A stretch of 5,187 bases of DNA from Chromatiales bacterium (lineage in GTDB: Bacteria; Pseudomonadota; Gammaproteobacteria; CAMYNG01): NCBI GenBank assembly GCA_026990045.1, contig JALSIK010000074.1, positions 1-5,187 on the forward strand. The letters run 5' to 3'. This document shows positions 1 through 5,187 of the stretch, one piece after another; position 1 is the stretch's first letter, and the number at the start of each line of letters is the position of its first letter. The translations under genes were made by a program, and so were the position numbers. The notes beneath the pieces were generated by a model. That model was not told the origin of the DNA. It worked only from the letters and a program-made list of their open reading frames with translations, and made no database searches.

Positions 1-962
1 GTGATCCAGCGTGCCAGGCGCCAGGCCAGCAGCAGCGCCAGCACCAGGGCCACGGACAGCCACACCAGGTGCGAGCGCACGAGCTCGTTCACGTGTGCCG
101 CCACCTCGGACTTGGGCTGGGGCACCATCACGCCCCACCCGATCTCGGGTACGGCGGCATAGCCGGCCACCATGTCGGCCCCGATGAAGGGGGAGTAGAA
201 CTCGGTGACGCCGGTGCGACCGGCCAGCATCGCCTGGACCACGGGCCAGGCGGAGAGGTCGCGTGTTTCCGCCATCCACCGGGGGTTGGGATGGGCCACC
301 ACCCGGCCGAAGTTGTCCACGATGGCGGAATGTCCCTTGCGGCCGAAGCGGATGTTGCGGCGCAGGGCCTCGATGACGGAGAGCCGCAGCTCGGCCAGGA
401 GCACGCCCGCCAGCGTGCCGTCGGGGCGGCGCACGGGTTGCGACATGACCACGGTGGGCTCGCCCGTCACCGGCCCCGGCCGGACACCCGACAGGGCCCA
501 GCGCCCCTCGCGCCGGGCCTGCACGAAGCAGCGTTCAGCGGAAAGATCCAGCGGGACGGCTCCCGCGTTGCCCGCCGCCGGCACCAGGTGGAGGGTGCGG
601 CCGTCCCGGTCGGCGAGCATGAGGCGCTGGAAGCCGGGCATGTGGGACAGCGCCTGGTCCAGGCGTGCGCGGACGAGGGCATCACCGCGCCGCATGTGGC
701 CCAGTTCCTCGGCCAGCAGGCGCAGCATCTCCCGGTGGCCCGTGATGTGAATGTGGATGGGCGCGGCCAGGTTCTGGGCCAGGAGCTGGTGCTTTTCCCG
801 GATCTCGCGCCACGCGTCCTTCCAGGCGGTGTTGTAGATGGCGACACCGAGCACGCCCACGGGAAACAGGGCCACGAGCAGGAAGCTCAGCATCATCAGG
901 CGGAACACCGGCTGCGCGGCGCGTGGCGCGGCGGCGGGGGCTTGGGCAGGAGAGGGCGGCAT
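1..962 (-). CDS. Membrane-bound double-Cache (dCache_1) sensor protein, N-terminal part, runs off the window
   Basis: Read on the minus strand from ATG at 962, an open frame of 320 codons runs past position 1, so the C-terminus is missing. Residues 1-19 are a cytoplasmic Ala/Pro-rich tail, about 20-42 a first membrane helix (FRLMMLSFLLVALFPVGVLG), about 45-297 a periplasmic domain, and about 298-315 a second membrane helix (LVWLSVALVLALLLAW) leading into what looks like the start of a HAMP linker. The periplasmic part has double-Cache hallmarks: a GRKGHSAIVDNFGRVVAHPNP stretch near 207-227 and a GYAAVPEIGWGVMVPQP stretch near 267-283. Cache domains bind small extracellular molecules and signal across the membrane. 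The output domain (histidine kinase, GGDEF or methyl-accepting) is outside the window and cannot be named. The start is fixed: the only in-frame codons upstream reach the TGA of the preceding gene with no other start. The ribosome-binding site is weak. It lies 45 bases after the GGDEF-EAL gene on the same strand and may be co-transcribed. Confidence 0.85.
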   Translation of the reverse strand, partial: MPPSPAQAPAAAPRAAQPVFRLMMLSFLLVALFPVGVLGVAIYNTAWKDAWREIREKHQLLAQNLAAPIHIHITGHREMLRLLAEELGHMRRGDALVRARLDQALSHMPGFQRLMLADRDGRTLHLVPAAGNAGAVPLDLSAERCFVQARREGRWALSGVRPGPVTGEPTVVMSQPVRRPDGTLAGVLLAELRLSVIEALRRNIRFGRKGHSAIVDNFGRVVAHPNPRWMAETRDLSAWPVVQAMLAGRTGVTEFYSPFIGADMVAGYAAVPEIGWGVMVPQPKSEVAAHVNELVRSHLVWLSVALVLALLLAWRLARWI

Positions 963-978
963 CGAAATTCCAGCGGGG

Positions 979-984
979 ATTATA
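979..984 (-). promoter_or_regulatory. Possible -10 element (TATAAT) before the dCache gene
   Basis: On the minus strand the gap between the GGDEF-EAL stop and the dCache start contains a perfect TATAAT about 17 bases before the ATG, in an otherwise GC-rich setting. No convincing -35 hexamer is found 16-18 bases upstream; the positions there read CACGCC or GCACGC. It could be a minor internal promoter giving the dCache gene separate expression, or chance. The short distance would leave a leader of only about 10 bases. Confidence 0.25.
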
Positions 985-1007
985 TCATTACGTTGTCGGC
1001 GGCGTGC

Positions 1008-3581
1008 TCAGCCGCACATGCGCAGGCGCCCGTCCAGCAGGTCCGCGACCTTGGCCGCGGGGACCGGGCGGCTGAACAGGAAGCCCTGCACGGCGTCGCA
1101 GCCGGCCAGGGACAGGAAATCGAACTGGGCCGCCGATTCCACGCCCTCGGCCACCACGTGCTTTTTCAGGCCGTGCGTCATGGCGATGATGGCGGTGACC
1201 AGCTCCGAGGCCTCTTCGTCCACGGGGACGTCGGCAACGAACGAACGGTCCACCTTGACCACGTCGATGGGGAAACTGCGCAGCCGCCCCAGCGAGGACT
1301 GTCCGGTGCCGAAATCGTCGATGGCGATCCGCACCCCCAGGGCCTTGATCGCGGCCAGCGCCTCCTCGGCCTGCGCGCCCTGCTGCATGAGGCTGTCCTC
1401 GGTGATTTCCACCACCAGGTCCGAGGCGGAAAAGCCGCCGTGCGCCAGGGCCGGGGCGATGGCCTCCGCGGCGGCCTTTCCGTCCAACAGGCGGGCCGAG
1501 AGGTTGATGGTGAGGGCGACCGGGTGCGAGGCATTGCGGGTGAACGCCCGGTGGTCGGCCAGGGCGCGCGGGATCAGCCAGTGGGTGAGGGGGACGATGA
1601 GGCCGGTTTCCTCCAGGATCTCCATGAATTCCGCCGGCGGCACCACGCCGCGCCGGGGGTGGTGCCAGCGCAGCAGGGCCTCGCAGGCACAGGTCAGGCC
1701 GGTGGCCGTGTCCACGATGGGCTGGTAGTAGAGCTCGAACTCCTCCCGCAGCACCGCCTGGCGCAGTTCCTGCTCCCGCATCAGGTACTCGGTGATGCGC
1801 ACCGTCATGTCTCCGGAATAGAACTGGAAGCCGTTGGGACCGCGTTCCTTGGAGTGGTACATGGCGGCATCGGCGTTCTTGATGAGGGTGTCCACGTCGT
1901 CCCCGTCGGCGGGGGCGATGGCGATGCCGATGGAGGTGGTCACACGGAGCTGGCGGCCCATGACCGCGAACGGCGCCTCGAAGGCCCGCAGGATCTTCTG
2001 TGCCACCACCACGAGCTGCTGCATCTGTTCCACGTCCTCGACCAGCACCGCGAATTCGTCGCCGCCGAGGCGGGCGACGGTGTCGATGTGGCGGACACAC
2101 CGGGCGAGGCGTTCGGCCGCCCCTTGCAGGAGCTGGTCGCCGGCCTCGTGGCCCAGGCTGTCGTTGATCTGCTTGAAACGGTCCAGGTCCAGGAACAGCA
2201 GCCCCACCCGCTGGCCGTGGCGCCGCGCCCGCTCCACGGCGTGCTGCAGGCGGTCCCGGAACAGGATGCGATTGGGCAGGCTGGTGAGGGGGTCGTGGTG
2301 GGCGAGGAAGTCCAGCCGGGCCTGGCGCAGCCGGATCTCGTTGCGCATTTCCTCGAAGGCCTCGGCCAGGGCGCGGGTTTCCGCCGCCCGGTCGCGCGGC
2401 AGGGCCTGCACCGGCCGCCCGGCGCCTTCGGCCTTGAGGGCGGCGGCCAGCATGCTGATGGGCCGCAGCAGCCAGTGGTCGAAGGTGAAGAAGCCCAGCA
2501 CCAGCAGGGCGGTGCCCGCGGCGGCGATGACCAGCACCATGTGGGCCAGCCGGGACGCGGTGGCCGAGAGCCGGGTGATGTCCCGTGCCGAGCCCACCGC
2601 CAGTTCCAGGTCCACGGCCCCCAGGCGCTGGCGGATGCGCGCCACCAGGGGGTCCACCTCGCGCTGGAGGAGGTGCAGGTCCGCGCGCCAGCGGTCGGCG
2701 AGGATGAGGTCCATCACCTGCTCGTAGCCGGCGAGCCATTTGTCCAGTGCCGCCTGCGCTTCCTCCAGGGACACCTGCTGTTGCAGGCCCAGGTATCCCG
2801 CGGCGTCTTCCGCCTGCAACCGGGCCAGGGTGGTCCGCACGGCGGCGGCCCATTGGCGGACATTGGCCTGGCGCGTGCGCATGGCGCCCGTGGGATCGGT
2901 GGAGAACACGCCGAAGCGGTTGGCCACCAGGAGGCGGAACTCGGACACCATGCGGGTGACCGCGTGGCGCAGCTCCAGGAACCGGCGCTGGACCCGGACG
3001 GCGCCGGGGCCGCGGGCGGGGTCCTGGTCCAGGTCCTCGATGGCCGCCTGGATGGCGCTGGCCATGGTCTCGTTGGCCGGCAGCATGGTGTCTTCCATGA
3101 TGCCCATGGCGGGAAACCAGCGCGCCACCCGGGCCCGCGCCGCCACCAGCCGGTCCAGGGCCTCGCCCAGGCGGCCGACGTCGGCGGCGATCTGCTCCGA
3201 CAGTTCACGCAGCAGGGGGTCGGCCTCGATCCACGGGGTCCGCTGCAGGCGGCGGGCGGCCGCGTCCAGGGCGGCCAGGCCCTCCTGCAGGGTCGCATCG
3301 GGCAGGGCCTCGGCGCGGAGGATGCTGCGGCTGAGGTGGTTCTCGAGGTCCTGCACCTGGGCCTCCAGGTCGGCCAGGGCGGCGCTGGCCAGGGCCCGGG
3401 CCTGGATCCGGTCGGTCTGGGCGCCGCTGCCGTGGCGCACGTGGAGCCAGCCGGCGAGGGCGCCGCTCCACAGCAGCGCGGCGAGCACGGCGGAGATGAT
3501 CACGTAGCGCCCGCGCAGGCTCTGCGGCCACCACCAGTGCCCGCGCCGCACGGGAGCCGGGGCCGGCAGTCCCTGCGCCAT
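1008..3581 (-). CDS. Inner-membrane GGDEF-EAL protein (diguanylate cyclase / c-di-GMP phosphodiesterase) with large helical periplasmic sensor
   Basis: The 857-residue product (numbered from ATG 3581) makes and/or degrades cyclic di-GMP at the inner membrane. Order: membrane helix about 26-47; periplasmic region about 50-344, predicted mostly helical and without Cache motifs; membrane helix about 346-366; HAMP-like linker to about 420; GGDEF domain about 425-588; EAL domain about 600-850. The cyclase site keeps GGDEF (506-510) and the metal and substrate residues D465, N473 and D482. The inhibitory I-site RxxD is present (R497, D500), five residues before GGDEF. The EAL domain keeps EAL (634-636), N693, E725, the DDFGTG loop (D755, D756), K776, E812 and Q832, so both activities look possible; many such proteins use one. 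A TTG at 3584 would add one residue, but the ATG overlapping the upstream TGA (TGATG) with GGGGGAG eight bases before it is preferred. It follows a PhnD-like binding protein gene, a probable sensing partner. The periplasmic ligand is unknown. Confidence 0.95.
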   Translation of the reverse strand: MAQGLPAPAPVRRGHWWWPQSLRGRYVIISAVLAALLWSGALAGWLHVRHGSGAQTDRIQARALASAALADLEAQVQDLENHLSRSILRAEALPDATLQEGLAALDAAARRLQRTPWIEADPLLRELSEQIAADVGRLGEALDRLVAARARVARWFPAMGIMEDTMLPANETMASAIQAAIEDLDQDPARGPGAVRVQRRFLELRHAVTRMVSEFRLLVANRFGVFSTDPTGAMRTRQANVRQWAAAVRTTLARLQAEDAAGYLGLQQQVSLEEAQAALDKWLAGYEQVMDLILADRWRADLHLLQREVDPLVARIRQRLGAVDLELAVGSARDITRLSATASRLAHMVLVIAAAGTALLVLGFFTFDHWLLRPISMLAAALKAEGAGRPVQALPRDRAAETRALAEAFEEMRNEIRLRQARLDFLAHHDPLTSLPNRILFRDRLQHAVERARRHGQRVGLLFLDLDRFKQINDSLGHEAGDQLLQGAAERLARCVRHIDTVARLGGDEFAVLVEDVEQMQQLVVVAQKILRAFEAPFAVMGRQLRVTTSIGIAIAPADGDDVDTLIKNADAAMYHSKERGPNGFQFYSGDMTVRITEYLMREQELRQAVLREEFELYYQPIVDTATGLTCACEALLRWHHPRRGVVPPAEFMEILEETGLIVPLTHWLIPRALADHRAFTRNASHPVALTINLSARLLDGKAAAEAIAPALAHGGFSASDLVVEITEDSLMQQGAQAEEALAAIKALGVRIAIDDFGTGQSSLGRLRSFPIDVVKVDRSFVADVPVDEEASELVTAIIAMTHGLKKHVVAEGVESAAQFDFLSLAGCDAVQGFLFSRPVPAAKVADLLDGRLRMCG

Positions 3582-4486
3582 CAATACCGCTCCCCCAGGA
3601 TGGCGGCCACCAGCTCGCGGTGGGGGTCGTAGTCGGCGTCGGTGGCGGCCACCAGCCCGGTGAGGCCGGCCTGTTCCAGGGCCTCGCGGCCGGCCCGGGT
3701 CTGCCCCAGGCCGGTGAGGAGGGCCCGGACCCGGCGCCGGGTGACCTCGTCCACCTGGGCGGTGACCGCCCAGGGGAGATGGGCCAGGGGCGGGCCCGAG
3801 ACGAGGATGGTGAGGGCGTCCGGGTCCACGGCCTGGCGGAACACGCGGAGGCGGAGGATGCCGTCACCGGCGCCGCAGGCTGCGGCCTGGCGGTAATAGA
3901 CGGCGATGCAGGCCTTGGGCGGGCTGAGGGCGAAGCCCTCCAGGTAGTCGCCGGCGGCGAGGCCGGCGCGGCGCAGCAGGGCGGTGGCGGCGATGTAGCT
4001 CACCATGGCGTCCGGGCCGCCGCCGAACAACACCTTGCGTCCCCGCAGCTGGCGGATGGCGGTGATGCCGCTGTCGCGGTGCACGACGATGGCTGCGCGG
4101 ATGGCGCTGCGGCCGAATTCCTCGTTGCGGGCGATGACCCGGTGTCCCAGGTCACGGTGGGCCCGCAGGTAGTGATAGGGGTTGTAGTGGACCAGGGCAT
4201 ACCGCCCTTTCTGCACCCTGTCCCAGAAGCTGGTGAAATCGGGCGGCGTGTCCAGCCGCACGGGGCGTCCCAGGCCCTCGGCCACCCGGTCCAGGAGGGG
4301 CCGGAACATGCGCCGGGTGACGGCGGGGGAGCGGCGGGGAAAGATGCCCACCACCAGGGGGTCGGCGGCGGCGCCGTTTTCCGTGCCGGTGCCAGCCGCG
4401 GCCGCCGGCAGGGCGAGCGCCAGGGCCAGGGCGAACAGGCCCCCGCCCGGGATACGCCACCGCGTCCGTTGAGGCTGGTTGTCCAT
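3581..4486 (-). CDS. PhnD-like periplasmic substrate-binding protein (phosphate/phosphite/phosphonate-binding family fold)
   Basis: A 301-residue secreted protein. Residues 1-31 form a signal peptide: a basic start (QRTRWR), a hydrophobic run LFALALALALP, and an Ala-rich cleavage region near 28-32. The mature part follows the PhnD/SsuA-type order: a first strand LVVGIFPRRSP (44-54) then a helix; DFTSFWDRVQKGRYALVHYNPYHYL (83-107), the usual segment ending in an x-PYHYL element; an AIVVHRDSGI strand with RQLRGRKVLFGG (145-156); and a Pro-rich ALTILVSGPPLAHLPWAV stretch (224-241). The STSG-like ligand motif of true phosphonate binders is not seen; the place reads GGGPDAMVSY (155-164), and the usual His of the next loop is replaced near SPPKAC (188-193). 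The ligand is therefore probably not a standard phosphonate. No ABC permease or ATPase gene lies beside it. Its one-base overlap with the GGDEF-EAL gene suggests a sensory rather than transport role. ATG 4486 is chosen because it directly precedes the signal peptide; its ribosome-binding site is weak. Confidence 0.88.
   Translation of the reverse strand: MDNQPQRTRWRIPGGGLFALALALALPAAAAGTGTENGAAADPLVVGIFPRRSPAVTRRMFRPLLDRVAEGLGRPVRLDTPPDFTSFWDRVQKGRYALVHYNPYHYLRAHRDLGHRVIARNEEFGRSAIRAAIVVHRDSGITAIRQLRGRKVLFGGGPDAMVSYIAATALLRRAGLAAGDYLEGFALSPPKACIAVYYRQAAACGAGDGILRLRVFRQAVDPDALTILVSGPPLAHLPWAVTAQVDEVTRRRVRALLTGLGQTRAGREALEQAGLTGLVAATDADYDPHRELVAAILGERY
3590..3596 (-). promoter_or_regulatory. 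Shine-Dalgarno of the GGDEF-EAL gene, inside the preceding gene
   Basis: GGGGGAG on the minus strand ends eight bases before ATG 3581 and lies in the last codons of the PhnD-like gene. Together with the one-base TGATG stop/start overlap it supports translational coupling of the two genes. It is also usable, with five-base spacing, by the alternative TTG at 3584, so spacing alone does not exclude that start. Confidence 0.6.
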
Positions 4487-4664
4487 GAGCCACGATATCG
4501 ACCGGCGGGAATCCTTACTTTATATATGAGGGTAAGCCCGTTCGCCAGCCGGGCCCGGGGCGTGACCCCGGCAAGCGGCTAAAGGAAATCGCCGGATTTG
4601 CCGCCATTCAGGGGAAGCCCGGGAGGCCACGGCCCTTGTGAAGTGGTAAGGAACCTGGCGGAAG
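4487..4664. promoter_or_regulatory. Divergent intergenic region between the PhnD-like gene and cheX
   Basis: This 178-base gap separates the minus-strand operon from the plus-strand CheX gene and must hold the control signals for both. An AT-rich island lies at about 4514-4528. A CTTAC / GTAAG inverted pair (4514-4518 and 4532-4536) brackets it and could be a weak operator. A CCGGGG-CGTGA-CCCCGG hairpin (4555-4571) lacks a T-run, so it is not a clear terminator. No convincing small gene was seen. Confidence 0.5.
4519..4547 (-). promoter_or_regulatory. Candidate sigma-70-type promoter for the PhnD-like / GGDEF-EAL operon
   Basis: On the minus strand TATAAA (4524-4519) sits 17 bases downstream of TGGCGA (4547-4542), which matches the -35 consensus TTGACA at three of six positions. 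The -10 lies in the only AT-rich stretch of the region, about 32 bases before the start codon at 4486. The -10 is plausible and the -35 poor, so an activator or another sigma factor may be involved. Confidence 0.35.
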
Positions 4665-5129
4665 GTGCAGGCAAAGTTCATCAATCCCGTTCTCAGTGCC
4701 ATGGTGGACGTGCTGTCCACCATGGCCCAGGTGGAGCCCACGCCGGGCCGGCCCCGGGTCAAGGGCGACGACCGGGCCCGGGGCGTGGTGAGCGCGGTCA
4801 TCGGCATCGAGGGCGAGCGCACCCGGGGCTCGCTGGCCATCTCCTTTCCCGAGCCGGTCATCCGCGACATCGTCCGCCGCATGCTGGGCGAGGAGATGAC
4901 GGAGCTCGACGACACCGCCCGCGATCTCACCGGCGAGATCTCCAACATGGTGCTGGGCAGCGCCAAGGCCGCCTACGCCGAGGCAGGCTACGATTTCGGC
5001 CTGACCCAGCCGCGGGTGTTCTCCGGTGAAAACCACGTCATCGACCACGGCCTGAACGGGCCCTGCATCCTGCTGCCGTTTGCCACCGAGGCCGGCGAGT
5101 TCTTCGTCGAGATCTGTTTCCGCGAATAG
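4665..5129 (+). CDS. cheX: CheX-family protein (chemotaxis-type CheY-P phosphatase)
   Basis: A 154-residue cytoplasmic protein that matches the CheX family in length and layout. It starts with QAKFINPVLSAMVDVLSTMAQVE, the typical CheX first helix, followed by a strand pair around VVSAVIGIEGERTRGSLAISFPEPVIRDIVRRMLGEEM (41-78). The helix at 86-104 carries the catalytic ExxN motif of the CheC/CheX/FliY group (E91, N94, in GEISNMVLG), the residues used to hydrolyse phospho-aspartate on CheY. The C-terminal strands (PCILLPFATEAGEFFVEICF, 133-152) are also typical. The start is GTG at 4665: an in-frame TAA at 4647 rules out anything further upstream, and the next Met is twelve codons in, after conserved sequence. 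AAGGA (4648-4652) lies 12 bases before the GTG, rather far, so initiation may be weak. No cheY, cheA or receptor gene is visible nearby, so the target response regulator is unknown. It is divergent from the c-di-GMP operon. Confidence 0.9.
   Translation: MQAKFINPVLSAMVDVLSTMAQVEPTPGRPRVKGDDRARGVVSAVIGIEGERTRGSLAISFPEPVIRDIVRRMLGEEMTELDDTARDLTGEISNMVLGSAKAAYAEAGYDFGLTQPRVFSGENHVIDHGLNGPCILLPFATEAGEFFVEICFRE
4698..4726. repeat. Perfect 12-bp inverted repeat with 5-base loop in the 5' part of cheX
   Basis: GCCATGGTGGAC (4698-4709) is followed by the loop GTGCT (4710-4714) and its exact reverse complement GTCCACCATGGC (4715-4726). It covers codons 12-21 of cheX (AMVDVLSTMA) and begins 33 bases after the GTG start. 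In mRNA it would form a strong stem-loop. No T-run follows, so it is not an intrinsic terminator. The protein sequence here fits the family, so the repeat is within a genuine coding stretch. Confidence 0.85.
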
Positions 5130-5174
5130 GCCCGGGCCCGCCTCACGCGCTATCATTGCCCTCCATCCGAGGAC

Positions 5175-5187
5175 GAGGGACGGCCCA
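5175..5187 (+). promoter_or_regulatory. Probable ribosome-binding site for a gene starting at the window edge
   Basis: GAGGGA (5175-5180) is followed by six bases and then the final A at 5187. If the next bases are TG, this is an ATG with well-placed Shine-Dalgarno. The 57 bases between the cheX stop and this point hold a TATCAT (5151-5156) that could be a -10, without a visible -35. The gene itself is outside the window. Confidence 0.35.

Noticed and set aside
988..2853. A 621-codon minus-strand frame overlapping the GGDEF-EAL gene
   Set aside because: Its product is Gly/Pro/Arg/Ala repeats, the usual out-of-frame product of high-GC genes, while the other frame has GGDEF and EAL domains.
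3582..3584. TTG start for the GGDEF-EAL gene, one codon upstream of the ATG
   Set aside because: The adjacent ATG at 3581 has good Shine-Dalgarno spacing and is the stronger start codon; the difference is one residue.
69..3632. A 1187-codon open frame on the plus strand, antisense to the minus-strand genes
   Set aside because: Its translation is low-complexity, rich in Gly, His, Gln, Arg and Ala with no recognisable domain. It lies opposite genes with clear motifs on the minus strand. Long antisense frames are common in GC-rich coding DNA.
4555..4571. CCGGGG-CGTGA-CCCCGG hairpin as a terminator
   Set aside because: No T-run follows on either strand and it lies upstream of both divergent genes, where no transcript is expected to end.
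3620..4582. A 320-codon plus-strand open frame opposite the PhnD-like gene
   Set aside because: Gly/Ala/Val/Gln-rich shadow translation without motifs; the minus-strand frame has a signal peptide and a family signature.
5129..5138. GGCCCGGGCC palindrome just after the cheX stop as a terminator or operator
   Set aside because: Only a short self-complementary GC run with no loop and no T-run; such runs are expected at this base composition.
4608..5156. Minus-strand open frame opposite cheX
   Set aside because: No family resemblance; the plus-strand frame has the CheX N-terminus and the ExxN motif.

Overview
The window is a GC-rich bacterial chromosome segment. Domain types and codon use suggest a proteobacterium, probably a gammaproteobacterium; that placement is inference from style, not from a marker gene. 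It holds three minus-strand genes in a row (4486 down to position 1) and one divergent plus-strand gene (4665-5129). Almost all of the sequence is coding. No tRNA, rRNA, insertion sequence or CRISPR array was seen.

Minus-strand block, in order of transcription: (1) a secreted PhnD-like periplasmic substrate-binding protein (4486-3581); (2) an inner-membrane sensor with a large helical periplasmic domain, a HAMP-like linker, and GGDEF and EAL domains that both keep their key residues (3581-1008), overlapping the first gene by one base in a TGATG junction; (3) after a 45-base gap, the N-terminal 320 residues of a membrane protein with a double-Cache periplasmic sensor (962 to beyond position 1), whose output domain lies outside the window. 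The first two look translationally coupled. They most likely form a pair in which the binding protein reports a solute to the c-di-GMP enzyme, comparable in layout to NspS-MbaA and, for the sensor type, TorT-TorS.

The 178-base divergent intergenic region (4487-4664) has a short AT-rich island at about 4514-4528 that probably carries the operon promoter. On the other side is a CheX-family protein (GTG start at 4665) with the ExxN motif of the CheC/CheX/FliY phosphatases. Its 5' coding region contains a perfect 12-bp inverted repeat with a 5-base loop. The window ends with a good Shine-Dalgarno sequence six bases before the last base, so another plus-strand gene probably begins at the edge.

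Taken together the region is a sensory locus: two membrane sensors, one periplasmic binding protein, c-di-GMP synthesis and hydrolysis, and a CheX-type phosphatase. The ligand and the output are not visible from the sequence.
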